Source: Burkholderia sp. Ax-1719 (lineage in GTDB: Bacteria > Pseudomonadota > Gammaproteobacteria > Burkholderiales > Burkholderiaceae). From it: a stretch of DNA of 64,000 bases. Position 1 is the first letter of the stretch; every line of letters starts with the position of its first letter. Below the pieces are notes generated by a model. It was given only the letters and a program-made list of their open reading frames with translations. It was not told the DNA's origin and made no database searches. Shown here one piece after another: positions 36,418-45,361 of the stretch. The translations under genes were made by a program, and so were the position numbers. The stretch lies in NCBI RefSeq assembly GCF_011753055.1, contig NZ_VWWJ01000001.1:434001-498000 (forward strand), read 5' to 3'.

Positions 36418-39247
36418 CGCGCGCGCACAGCGCGCGAGCGGCGGCTGGAAATGGTGGGGCGCGGCGTTGTCGACCGCGCTCTCTTGTGCTGCCTATGCCG
36501 GGCAGGACAATCTGCTGGCCATTGACCGCGGCGCCGCACAAGGGGCGTCCTCCACGGGCGCGGAGACCGCTGCGCATACGCAACAGCAGGCAATTGCGCG
36601 CGAGGGCGCGCAAAACGGCGGCGTGCGTATCGGGCGCAGCGACCAGCAGAGTCTGATCGTGCCGGTGTTGCCGGCGAGCGAGGCAAGTGCAGATGCCAGC
36701 CGCAATGCGGCTACAGACACGGCGGCTGCGTCGCCCGCGGTCTCTTTAGCTCCTTCGGCTCCCGATGAACGTCCGCTGTGGGCGTTGCTCAAGGCCGACC
36801 GCCTGGATGCGTTCGACGCGCAAGTCGAGCGTATCGAACATCAATTCACGACGTGGCAGCCTGGCGCTGCACTCGTGGCGGAGCGTACGCGCCGGCAGCA
36901 GGCCCACGATATCGATGTTGCGCTCAGTGGCAACGTCACTCAACTGCGTGACATGCTTGCACGTGCACCCGATGAATTTGGTTGCGCGCACATTGACCGC
37001 GCATGGAAAGCGGCTGAGATTTTTGCGAAGGCGGGCGATACGCGTGCTGTTTTCTCGCTTTATCGAACGCTGATTCCCGCCTGCGAGCCCGCGCGCAACC
37101 GCATTGCGACGCTCTATCTGGCGCAGCGGCAGTTACCTGCTGCGCAAGCCGATGAGTTGATTCAGCTGGAAGCGCAGAAGGGCACGCGCGACCGCGATAC
37201 GGATCTTGCCTTCGAACGACTGCGCTACCAGCGCGAGTTGGCCGTGCTCGCTGCATTGCCGCCTGACGATCCCAGCATTGGCGGAAGACTGGACGCACTC
37301 GCACCTGCTATTCGCGCCAACCGTGACGTGAAGGCGGCGACCCAGGCGGGCTGGCTCATGTTCGCGCAACATTGCCCCGACGACGCCGCCAACTGGTTCG
37401 AGACGGCCTTGAGCTTCGCGCCGAATGATGTGGACGCAACGATTGGACTCGCTCAGGCGCGACTGTCGCGAGGCGACCTTCAGTCTGCCGACGCCCTGCT
37501 TACGCCGCCCGCTGTCGCGGCCGATCCACGCGCGCGCAAGCTGCGCGGCCAGATCGCCATGGCGCGCGCGAACGAGGCATACCGGCAGCATCGTTATGAC
37601 GAAAGCCTGCGCGAACTGGATATGGCCGCTTCGTTCGGCGTCGATGAAGCCTCGACCGGCGTGTTGCGTGGCTGGACCCTTTACAGCCAGAAGCACTATG
37701 CACAGGCGGAAAAGATCTTCCGCGAACGCTATCTGCAAAGCCGCGACGACGACAGCGCGGAAGGTCTCGCACTCGCGCTCGCGGCGCAAGGCAAGAGCGT
37801 GGAGGATGCGTTGCCCGGCACGCCCGGTCCGTTGCGCAACTACGCGCATGCACTGGCGGCGCAACGGCTCTATTACGACAAATCGTTTATCGCCGCGAAG
37901 GCCGAACTCGACGCGGCTACGCAGGGTGCGGACGACGCGCAGCGTATCGCGCGCTATGTGCCCGCCGATCTCACCGGCATCGATTCGCCTTCGGTGGCGG
38001 CGGGCCTCACGTGGTCGGACCATATCGGCGCGGCCGGACAGGGACGCCTCAATACCATTGCGCCGGAGACGCGCGCGGAATGGATCAACGGCACACAGCA
38101 ATTTGAATTGCGCTATCGGCAGTTGTTCCTGAGTTCGGGCAGCGCATCGCTTAGCCAGCGTTTGCCGGGTAAATTTCCGCAGGGCTGTACTTCAGCGCAG
38201 GTGTCGTCCGACGGTTCGTGCAGCTCCGGCGCCTCGGAGGCGCAGAACCAGCTGAACCGCTATGCGGCCATTCCGTTTGGCGGCTCGGTGAGCGGCGAGG
38301 AAGTGCAGGGGATGATGGCCGATGTCGTGAAGCTCGGCGGCGACCGCAGGATCGACTGGAGTGTGTCGTTCGGTGCAACCCAGGGGCCGCCGACGGGCGT
38401 GATGCTCGACGGTCAGGCGCGCGTCGGTCAGCAAGGACCGTGGGGCGCGTGGAGCGCGTGGGTCGGCGTCGACCCGGTGCGTGATTCGCTGCTGTCGTGG
38501 CGCGGCCAGACGCTGCCGGGCACCGACTGGAGTTGGGGCGCAGTGCGCCGTATGGCGAGCGGCGCGAGTGCGCGCTGGCAGATCTTGCCGCGTTGGAGTG
38601 TAAGCAGCGCGGCCGAGTATCAGTGGTTGACGGGAACGAACGTCGTGGGCAACGAAGGCGTGACTGCTGATCTCTCCGCCGACTACGATCTGCGCGTACC
38701 CGGCTTTGACTATTTCAGCGCCGGGCCTGCTCTCCACTATCTGGGGTATCGCCGCAACGAAAATTTCTATGTACCTGGCCAAGGCGGGTACTACAGTCCG
38801 CAATGGTCGGTAGCGACGGGCGCTGCGGTGCAGATGCTTTCTGAGGAGGGTCGAAATTTCCAGTGGCGGGCAGCGCTGGAAGGCGGCTGGAACGATAGTG
38901 TGCAAGATACCGTGTCCTGTTTTCCGGGGAGATCGATTGCGACGCAGGCGTTCGCAGCCGCTGGACTCGATGCGTCACTTGGACAGTCGCTGCTGAGCGA
39001 AACCTGTGCGGGTAGTCACGATCATGGTCCCTATGCGCATGCGCAACTGGCCGGCACCATCAAGCTCTCGCCGCATGCGCAGGCTGGCGCGCTGGCGGAC
39101 ATCAATATCACGCCGGGTCGCGACAAGCAGGTCGCCGTGATGGCCTTCGTGCGATTCTTCTTTGACGCGCGCTCGAAGGTGTTCAGCCGTGATGTAGCGC
39201 ACACGACACGCGACTTCTACATGCAACTTGACGATGACCACAATTAG
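36398..39247 (+). CDS. bcsC: Cellulose synthase outer membrane export subunit BcsC (short form)
   Basis: A 949-residue protein. A signal-like N-terminus ends near AYAGQ, followed by an Ala/Thr-rich linker to about residue 120, a helical TPR-type superhelix (about 130-520, for example FETALSFAPNDVDATIGLAQARL) and a C-terminal beta-barrel (about 560-949) with BCSC_C landmarks such as GGSVSGEEVQGMMADVVKLGGD and WSWGAVRRMASG. BcsC homologues are often 1150-1300 residues, so fewer TPR repeats are present. It forms the outer-membrane pore for the glucan. It overlaps bcsB and ends the operon; no bcsZ endoglucanase, bcsQ or bcsD is adjacent. Confidence 0.88.
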   Translation: MAVRRTDARAQRASGGWKWWGAALSTALSCAAYAGQDNLLAIDRGAAQGASSTGAETAAHTQQQAIAREGAQNGGVRIGRSDQQSLIVPVLPASEASADASRNAATDTAAASPAVSLAPSAPDERPLWALLKADRLDAFDAQVERIEHQFTTWQPGAALVAERTRRQQAHDIDVALSGNVTQLRDMLARAPDEFGCAHIDRAWKAAEIFAKAGDTRAVFSLYRTLIPACEPARNRIATLYLAQRQLPAAQADELIQLEAQKGTRDRDTDLAFERLRYQRELAVLAALPPDDPSIGGRLDALAPAIRANRDVKAATQAGWLMFAQHCPDDAANWFETALSFAPNDVDATIGLAQARLSRGDLQSADALLTPPAVAADPRARKLRGQIAMARANEAYRQHRYDESLRELDMAASFGVDEASTGVLRGWTLYSQKHYAQAEKIFRERYLQSRDDDSAEGLALALAAQGKSVEDALPGTPGPLRNYAHALAAQRLYYDKSFIAAKAELDAATQGADDAQRIARYVPADLTGIDSPSVAAGLTWSDHIGAAGQGRLNTIAPETRAEWINGTQQFELRYRQLFLSSGSASLSQRLPGKFPQGCTSAQVSSDGSCSSGASEAQNQLNRYAAIPFGGSVSGEEVQGMMADVVKLGGDRRIDWSVSFGATQGPPTGVMLDGQARVGQQGPWGAWSAWVGVDPVRDSLLSWRGQTLPGTDWSWGAVRRMASGASARWQILPRWSVSSAAEYQWLTGTNVVGNEGVTADLSADYDLRVPGFDYFSAGPALHYLGYRRNENFYVPGQGGYYSPQWSVATGAAVQMLSEEGRNFQWRAALEGGWNDSVQDTVSCFPGRSIATQAFAAAGLDASLGQSLLSETCAGSHDHGPYAHAQLAGTIKLSPHAQAGALADINITPGRDKQVAVMAFVRFFFDARSKVFSRDVAHTTRDFYMQLDDDHN

Positions 39248-39434
39248 AGTCTTATTTGATTAAGTTTCAGACCGTCGCGAGTGCCGGGTCGTAAATTCGT
39301 TCCTGGTCGGCGTTGGCCGGATGCGTTTCTCATAGGGGACCCATGCAACCAGACGCGACGACCGCGCGTCTGCAACCCCGGCGTGCGGATAGATCGTGGT
39401 ATCTAAACCTCTACGTCATGTCGGGACAGGAAAC

Positions 39435-40046
39435 CTACCGCTGCACCAAGGCAAGTTTGACGCCCACCCCCACGAATGCGGCAGCAAAACTTCTCCGCAT
39501 CCACTTGAGAACATCGGGCCGGGAAAGAATGCGGTCACGGACCCTCGCTGCGAAAGCGCCGTATGCCACGAACACAACAAACGTCATCGCCATGAAGACG
39601 AGTGATAGTTCCAGCATGCGAAGCGCCGGCTGGTTCTCGCCACGATCGATGAATTGCGGCAGGAATGCGAAGAAAAAGATCGAGAGTTTGGGATTGAGGA
39701 TATTCACGAGGATGGCGTTCAAGATGATCTCCCGGTCGTCGCGTGTGGGGCCGTCGGGCGTTATTTTCAACGGTCCTTTCTCCCCAATTGTTTTCCATGC
39801 AATGAAGAGCAGGTAGGCGACGCCCGCATATTTGATCGCCGAGAACGCGACAGCGCTCGCATGCAGGAGCGCTGCCAGACCCGTGATCGCGGCCGCCATA
39901 TGCGGCAGGATGCCGAGCGTGCAGCCCAAAGCCGCGACGATTGCTGCACGCGTCCCGCGCGACAAACCAGCGCTCACAGTGATGAGTGCGCCGGTTCCGG
40001 GCGAAGCTACGACGATCAGCGACGTGACCAGAAATTCGATACTCAT
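39435..40046 (-). CDS. LysE/RhtB family amino acid exporter
   Basis: About 203 residues with six membrane segments. The start SIEFLVTSLIVVASPGTGALITVSAGLSRGTRAA is the classical LysE/RhtB signature (SPGP-like), followed by AFSAIKYAGVAYLLFIAWKTI and NILNPKLSIFFFAFLPQFI. GGAGG lies upstream of the ATG at 40046; an earlier open frame has no such signal. It exports an amino acid or related metabolite; the substrate is not predictable. The AraC regulator upstream on the same strand (183 bp away) is a probable controller, a pairing often seen. Confidence 0.93.
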   Translation of the reverse strand: MSIEFLVTSLIVVASPGTGALITVSAGLSRGTRAAIVAALGCTLGILPHMAAAITGLAALLHASAVAFSAIKYAGVAYLLFIAWKTIGEKGPLKITPDGPTRDDREIILNAILVNILNPKLSIFFFAFLPQFIDRGENQPALRMLELSLVFMAMTFVVFVAYGAFAARVRDRILSRPDVLKWMRRSFAAAFVGVGVKLALVQR

Positions 40047-40228
40047 CGCCCCTCCGTCATGAATGCGTAAAGCACGCGCACGTGTATATATCGCGCTGGA
40101 AGGTCGAGAGTTGGAGAGGGTGAAAGGAGAGTTAGCAAGAGGGTGCCTCACGCCGGGAAAGAGATTGAGCCTCGATTCTCGACGCGTGCGGCCGGCCGGT
40201 CTTGAACAAAATTGCAGATGCAGCCCGG

Positions 40229-41038
40229 TCAGCGAACTACCGTGGCATACGCACCCGGCGTCATGCCAAAACTACGGACGAACAGCCGCGTCATATGGCT
40301 CTGATCGGAGAAACCACTCTGCGCTGCTGCTTCGGCGAGGCGCGCGCCATGGCGGATCAACTGGCGTGCGTGATGAATGCGACGTTGCAGGATGTAGGCG
40401 TGGGGCGTTAGGCCGGTCGCTTTCGCAAAAGCGCGCAGGAATTGATAGCGACTCAGTCCGGCTTCGTCTGCAAGCGCCGTGAGCGTCACCAGCCCCATGG
40501 GATCGTCGTCGATCAGGGCGCGGGCTGACGCAATGCGGGCCGGAATGGACCGGTGTGTGGCGGCTGCTGGCTGGAGCAAGCCCGCCAGTACGAGCAGTAA
40601 GGTCTCCTCTGCCCGGACTCCGTGCGGGTCGGCAACGTTGCCCGTCACTGCCCGAAAAAGCCGGACGAATTGCGCTGCGAGCCGTGGGTCGCGGACTGTC
40701 GGTTGGCTGAACTCGCAAGCCGCTCCTTTGCGGCCTTCCGTAATGTCCAAGGCCAGCTCGGCAACGATTGCAGGATCGATATACAGCATTCGCCATGAGC
40801 GTCCGCCGTCGCCGATGGGTGCCCCGTCGTGCACTTCACCGGGGTTCACCGTGATGACGTCACCCGCGCTGGCTTCGACAAGACCGCGGCCGCTCGCCGA
40901 TTTCTGTGCGCCGCGCTCGATCAGACCCACACCAAACTGTTCGTGGGTGTGTCGGCCAAAGGCGAACGTAGTGTCCGCCTCCACGGCTTCGATGCCGCTT
41001 CTTTGGCAGATCAACGGCCTGAAACTGTCGCGTTCCAT
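40229..41038 (-). CDS. AraC family transcriptional regulator
   Basis: About 269 residues from the ATG at 41038 (MERDSFRP); a 21-residue upstream extension is open but unlikely. The N-terminal cupin-type sensor shows TFAFGRHTHEQFGVGLIERG and VITVNPGEVHDGAP. The C-terminal AraC DNA-binding domain shows LADEAGLSRYQFLRAFAKATGLTPHAYILQRRIHHARQLI and SGFSDQSHMTRLFVRSFGMTPGAY. This sensor type is common in AraC proteins that control LysE exporters, and a LysE gene lies just downstream on the same strand. The ligand is probably an amino acid. Confidence 0.92.
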   Translation of the reverse strand: MERDSFRPLICQRSGIEAVEADTTFAFGRHTHEQFGVGLIERGAQKSASGRGLVEASAGDVITVNPGEVHDGAPIGDGGRSWRMLYIDPAIVAELALDITEGRKGAACEFSQPTVRDPRLAAQFVRLFRAVTGNVADPHGVRAEETLLLVLAGLLQPAAATHRSIPARIASARALIDDDPMGLVTLTALADEAGLSRYQFLRAFAKATGLTPHAYILQRRIHHARQLIRHGARLAEAAAQSGFSDQSHMTRLFVRSFGMTPGAYATVVR

Positions 41039-41253
41039 TTCCCTGATTCTCTCCGGTCGCGTCGCACATATTGCCCGTGCCGTGCATTGCATATGCGGCA
41101 TCCAGACGCCAGGCGTTGGGGTCCGATAGAAGCGGCAACACTACCGAAGACTACTCCACATTGCTTGCTGTTCCTTGGTGCATATCGCGCGTCTTCGTCG
41201 CCAGGCGCGTGTATCTATCAGAGGCTCCCGGATATGTATCAGTTGTCCCGCGA

Positions 41254-41985
41254 TCAGGATTTTCCGCTAGCCGCCGTCTGGAACAGTACCGGCTTGTTCC
41301 TGTAAAGCGTGGGGAACAGACCCTTCAATGCGTCGACTTTCGGCATGTCGTTGATCGCGATATACGGATAGTCGGGATGCAGAACGAGGAAGTTCTGGTG
41401 ATAGTCCTCGGCGTTATAAAAACCTTTGAAGGTTTCGACACGCGTCACGATCGGGCCTGCAAATACATGCGCGCCTTGTAATTGCGCGATATAGGCCTGC
41501 GCCACATTGCGCTGTTGCGCATTCGTCGGAAAGATCGCCGAGCGGTACTGCGTGCCGTGGTCGGGGCCCTGGTAATCGAGTTCGGTCGGATTGTGGGCGA
41601 CCGAGAAGAAGATCTGCAGGATTTTCCCGTAGCTGATTTCGGCGGGGTCGAACGTGATCGACACCGATTCCGCGTGCCCCGTATCGCCATCGCTCACGCG
41701 TTCGTATTGCGCCGTATCGGCCGCGCCGCCCGTGTAGCCGGACGCCACCTGCGTCACGCCGCGTACGTGTTCGAACACGCCCTGAACGCCCCAGAAACAT
41801 CCGCCCGCCACCACGGCGGTTTCCGAATGCGCGTTGCTCGCATGCTCGTCCTGTAGTGGGGCGGGAATGGCGACCGCCCGTTCGTCGGAATGAGCGCTGC
41901 GCTGCCAGAGCGCGACGGCAGCCATCACGATCGCCAGGGCGCCAAAGCGGGCGATCTTGCCGGGTTTCATAAAAAGTGGATTCAC
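41254..41985 (-). CDS. msrA: Exported peptide-methionine (S)-S-oxide reductase MsrA, one-cysteine type
   Basis: A 243-residue protein with a hydrophobic export segment at about residues 11-28 and the MsrA domain from about residue 56, with the catalytic GCFWG (Cys63). It reduces the S epimer of methionine sulfoxide in envelope proteins. The usual resolving and recycling cysteines near the C-terminus are absent; the only Cys in the protein is Cys63. Its sulfenic acid must therefore be reduced by an outside thiol, most likely the thioredoxin domain of the DipZ protein encoded 36 bp upstream. The GTG start has AAGGA eight bases upstream. It is part of a minus-strand cassette with dipZ and msrB. 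Confidence 0.93.
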   Translation of the reverse strand: MNPLFMKPGKIARFGALAIVMAAVALWQRSAHSDERAVAIPAPLQDEHASNAHSETAVVAGGCFWGVQGVFEHVRGVTQVASGYTGGAADTAQYERVSDGDTGHAESVSITFDPAEISYGKILQIFFSVAHNPTELDYQGPDHGTQYRSAIFPTNAQQRNVAQAYIAQLQGAHVFAGPIVTRVETFKGFYNAEDYHQNFLVLHPDYPYIAINDMPKVDALKGLFPTLYRNKPVLFQTAASGKS

Positions 41986-42021
41986 GATGTCATCCTTGCA
42001 AATACAACAGGAAACGCGGGC

Positions 42022-43836
42022 TCAGCCGAACGTAAAGGCAAACGCCTGCACGCCGGGATCGAGAAACTGGATCGCGAAGGTGTGGTCAGCAACGTCGCCG
42101 GACTGGCGAACGAGTTGATAGAGACGTTGTCCCGTCACCGTGCCGGCGCCGTCGGGCGTCACGTCGCTGCCGTGCGCGTTCTCCGGCGCCTTGCCGTCCA
42201 CCTTCACGCGAAAGCGCACCGGCGTGCCGTCCGGGCCGGGTCCCAGAACCAGATGAAGGTCCCGCGCGTGGAAGCGGTAGACGATCGCGCCGCCGGGCCT
42301 GGCGAGCGTCGCGTGCTCGGCGCCCACGCTCCAGTCGCCACTCAATCCCCACTGGTTCAGTTCAGGGTGAGCAGGCGCGCGATAGTCGTGGGCGCGATCC
42401 TGCGCGACACCGCCTGGCGATGCAAATCCTTCGGCGCGTTCGAAGCCGACGTAGGTTTCGGGCGAGCGCATATCGGCGTTGTCGGCCTGAAGCTGGACAC
42501 CGCGCTGGGCCGCGCCGTCCAGGCCAAGTGGGACGTTCGCCGCATCCGCGTGGCCCGCTTCCACGAGCAATTGCTGGATCACGCGCTCGGACTGGTCATA
42601 TTCGCCTTCGCCAAAGTGTTCGTAGCGAATCCGCCCTTGGGCATCGGCGAAATAATGGGCAGGCCAGTACTGGTTGTCGAACGCGCGCCAGATCGCATAG
42701 TCGTTGTCGATGGCAACGGGATAATCGACGCCAAGGTCGTGAACAGCCTTGCGCACATTGTCGATATTGCGTTCGAAGGCAAACTCGGGCGCATGCACGC
42801 CAATCACCACGAGACCTTTGTCGCGGTACTTGTTTGCCCACGCCTTCACGTAGGGCAGCGAGCGCAGGCAGTTGATGCACGAGTACGTCCAGAAGTCGAC
42901 GATCACGACCTTGCCCTGCAGTGCCTGGGCGGTCAGCGGCGGCGAATTCAGCCATTGCACGGCGCCCGTCAGAGGCGGCAACTGTCCGAGCACGGGCAGC
43001 GCGGGCGTCGTCGCGGGCCGCATGGTTTCGGAGGCGCGCATCATGGCGCCGCCGGAGGCCGTCATCGTGTTCGCCGCCCTCGGTGAGCCGGTCATCGCCA
43101 TTTCGGGCGCGCGCGACGGCGCAAACGTATCGACGAGACGTTGTTCCAGACCGCCGGTTGCCACCGTCGAAATGCGCGTGAGAACGCCAGTGTCCAGCCC
43201 GAGCGCGATGGCCGCAACACCGGCGAGCATCGCCGCGCCAATGCCACGCCGGATCCATTCGCCCGCGCCTAGCGAGCGCTTCATCGCCGCGAAAACGCGC
43301 CCGCCCAGCAGCAGCGCGACGGCCAGCGAAGTCGCTGCGCCTGCTGCATACGCCAGCAGCAGGAAAGTCGTGCCGATGCTTGCGCCTTTCAACGCAGCGC
43401 CAGTCAGAACGAGACCGAGAATCGGGCCGGCGCAGGGCGCCCACAAAAGCCCCGTGGCGACGCCGAGCAGAAACGACGAGCCGATGCCGCGCGTGCCGTC
43501 ATGCTGCGCCGCATTGGAGAGGCGGTTGCCCGCGCTGACGATCGGACGCATGACGCGATCGGCGAAGCGGGGTAGCAGCAGGGTGAGGCCGAATACGGCG
43601 AGCAGTGCAATGGCGAGCCAGCGGCCGTACTGGTTGGCCTGCGCGACCCAGCCGCCGCCGACCGCGGCGAGCGTGGCGACCACCGCGAAGGTGGCGCCCA
43701 TGCCGCCGAGCAGGGGCAGGCCGGAACGCACGAAGGGCTGATCGGCGCGCGCAAAGACGAAGGGCAGCACGGGCAGGATGCACGGGCTCAGGATGGTGAG
43801 CACGCCGCCGAGATACGCCAGGACGATGAGTAACAT
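42022..43836 (-). CDS. DipZ-type thiol-disulfide electron carrier (CcdA + thioredoxin-like + C-terminal domain)
   Basis: A 604-residue protein. The N-terminal CcdA/DsbD-like membrane domain (about 1-220) has the transmembrane cysteine pair in SPCILP (Cys19) and APCAGP (Cys135). A periplasmic thioredoxin-like domain follows (about 285-430) with YSCINC (Cys320, Cys323). The remainder (about 440-604) resembles the beta-sandwich C-terminal domain of mycobacterial DipZ. The protein should carry electrons from cytoplasmic thioredoxin to periplasmic clients. It lies between msrA and msrB on the same strand (36 and 25 bp gaps), so those two oxidoreductases are the obvious clients. Confidence 0.9.
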   Translation of the reverse strand: MLLIVLAYLGGVLTILSPCILPVLPFVFARADQPFVRSGLPLLGGMGATFAVVATLAAVGGGWVAQANQYGRWLAIALLAVFGLTLLLPRFADRVMRPIVSAGNRLSNAAQHDGTRGIGSSFLLGVATGLLWAPCAGPILGLVLTGAALKGASIGTTFLLLAYAAGAATSLAVALLLGGRVFAAMKRSLGAGEWIRRGIGAAMLAGVAAIALGLDTGVLTRISTVATGGLEQRLVDTFAPSRAPEMAMTGSPRAANTMTASGGAMMRASETMRPATTPALPVLGQLPPLTGAVQWLNSPPLTAQALQGKVVIVDFWTYSCINCLRSLPYVKAWANKYRDKGLVVIGVHAPEFAFERNIDNVRKAVHDLGVDYPVAIDNDYAIWRAFDNQYWPAHYFADAQGRIRYEHFGEGEYDQSERVIQQLLVEAGHADAANVPLGLDGAAQRGVQLQADNADMRSPETYVGFERAEGFASPGGVAQDRAHDYRAPAHPELNQWGLSGDWSVGAEHATLARPGGAIVYRFHARDLHLVLGPGPDGTPVRFRVKVDGKAPENAHGSDVTPDGAGTVTGQRLYQLVRQSGDVADHTFAIQFLDPGVQAFAFTFG

Positions 43837-43861
43837 GATGGTGTGGGAATAGTCGAAGCGC

Positions 43862-44392
43862 TCAGGCCGCGCCGGGCTTGAAGGTCATGGCGATGCCGTT
43901 CATGCAGTAGCGCAGGCCGGTCGGTTGCGGGCCGTCGTCGAAGACGTGGCCGAGGTGCCCTCCGCAGCGACTGCAACGCACTTCCGTGCGGACCATGCCG
44001 AACGAGCGATCCTCATGCTCGATGACGGCATGGGGCAGCGGCGCATAGAAGCTTGGCCAGCCCGTGCCGCTGTCGAATTTCGTGTTCGACGCGAACAGGT
44101 TCGTCGCGCAGCCCGCGCAGGCGAAGATGCCGGAGCGGTGTTCGTTGTTCAGCGGGCTTGTGAAGGGACGTTCCGTCCCCGCATTTCTCAGCACTTCGTA
44201 CTGGGCGGGCGTGAGCAGCTTGCGCCATTCGGCGTCGCTGTGGGCCACGGCGAAGTGTTCAGCGGGCCCGGCGCTCATGGCCATCGCGGCGTCGCCGCCC
44301 GGCTGCGCCGCTCTCGCGCGCCACTGGCCGAGCGCGGCCATGACGGCCAGCGCGCCGCTACCCGATAGCAGCATCCTTCTGCGGATATTCAT
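43862..44392 (-). CDS. msrB: Exported peptide-methionine (R)-S-oxide reductase MsrB, one-cysteine type
   Basis: About 176 residues. The N-terminus [12 protein letters not shown] is a Tat-like signal. The MsrB domain has zinc-binding pairs CAGC (92, 95) and CSRC (140, 143) and catalytic Cys163 in RYCMNG. The usual resolving cysteine in the GWPSF region is replaced by Thr110 (SGTGWPSF), so this is a one-Cys enzyme needing an external reductant, plausibly DipZ. AGGAGCGCACG precedes the ATG; a longer frame upstream is not a signal peptide. It is the first gene of the msrB-dipZ-msrA cassette and divergent from the two-component system 213 bp away. Confidence 0.94.
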   Translation of the reverse strand: MNIRRRMLLSGSGALAVMAALGQWRARAAQPGGDAAMAMSAGPAEHFAVAHSDAEWRKLLTPAQYEVLRNAGTERPFTSPLNNEHRSGIFACAGCATNLFASNTKFDSGTGWPSFYAPLPHAVIEHEDRSFGMVRTEVRCSRCGGHLGHVFDDGPQPTGLRYCMNGIAMTFKPGAA

Positions 44393-44605
44393 CGTGCGCT
44401 CCTTGTGCGATGCTTCGCCGCCCAGGGCAGGCGGGTCCGGCGACAGGCATCCGTTACACAAAGCATAGGCAGCGGCTGATATCGAAGTCCTCACGAAAAG
44501 TAAAATTAATTGTGATAACTCCGTGCGGGAATTTCTGCACAATGGTTTTCTGTGATTGCGCTGCAACCTGGGGCGCTACGCCTTATCGAACGAGTCGAAC
44601 GACAC

Positions 44606-45361
44606 ATGGATCAGACCAAACGCGTGCTCATCGTCGAGGATGACGCGGATATCGCCAACGTGCTCATGCTGCATCTGCGTGACGAGCACTATGAGGTCGT
44701 ACACAGCGCCGATGGCGCAGAAGGGCTGCGCTTGCTTGAACAAGGTGGCTGGGACGCCCTGATTCTCGATCTGATGCTGCCGGGTGTGGATGGCCTGGAA
44801 ATCTGCCGGCGCGCGCGGGCCATGACGCGCTACACGCCCATCATCATCACGAGCGCGCGTTCGAGCGAAGTGCACCGCATTCTCGGACTCGAACTCGGCG
44901 CCGACGATTACCTCGCGAAGCCGTTTTCGGTGCTTGAGCTCGTCGCGCGCGTCAAGGCCTTGCTACGACGCGTGGAGGCGATGGCAAAGGATCTGCGCCT
45001 CGAAGGCGGGACGCTGATGCTGGGCAGCTTTTCGATCGACCCGGTCACGCGCGAAGCGCAGGTCGATGGCAAACGCATCGAGCTGACGCCGCGCGAATTC
45101 GACCTGCTTTATCACTTTGCGCGCCATCCCGGCAAAGTGTTCTCGCGCATGGAGTTGCTCAACGCCGTCTGGGGCTACCAGCACGAAGGGTATGAGCACA
45201 CGGTCAACACGCATATCAACCGCCTGCGCACCAAGATCGAAGCCGACCCCGCGCAGCCGGTGCGCCTCCTGACCGTCTGGGGACGCGGCTACAAATTCGA
45301 TCCGCTCGCGACTTCGGGCAACGCCGCGCCGCGCGACGAACTCAAGGGAGATGCGTCGTGA
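44606..45361 (+). CDS. OmpR family response regulator
   Basis: A 251-residue response regulator. The receiver has the acidic pair EDD (11-13), phosphoacceptor Asp55 (LILDLMLPG), Ser/Thr switch (IIITSAR) and Lys in YLAKPF. The C-terminal winged helix shows IELTPREFDLLYHFARHPGKVFSRMELL and TVNTHINRLRTKIE. Its stop overlaps the kinase start (GTGA). It is divergent from msrB, so control of the methionine sulfoxide repair cassette is the obvious proposal, by analogy with HprSR and msrPQ in E. coli. Confidence 0.95.
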   Translation: MDQTKRVLIVEDDADIANVLMLHLRDEHYEVVHSADGAEGLRLLEQGGWDALILDLMLPGVDGLEICRRARAMTRYTPIIITSARSSEVHRILGLELGADDYLAKPFSVLELVARVKALLRRVEAMAKDLRLEGGTLMLGSFSIDPVTREAQVDGKRIELTPREFDLLYHFARHPGKVFSRMELLNAVWGYQHEGYEHTVNTHINRLRTKIEADPAQPVRLLTVWGRGYKFDPLATSGNAAPRDELKGDAS

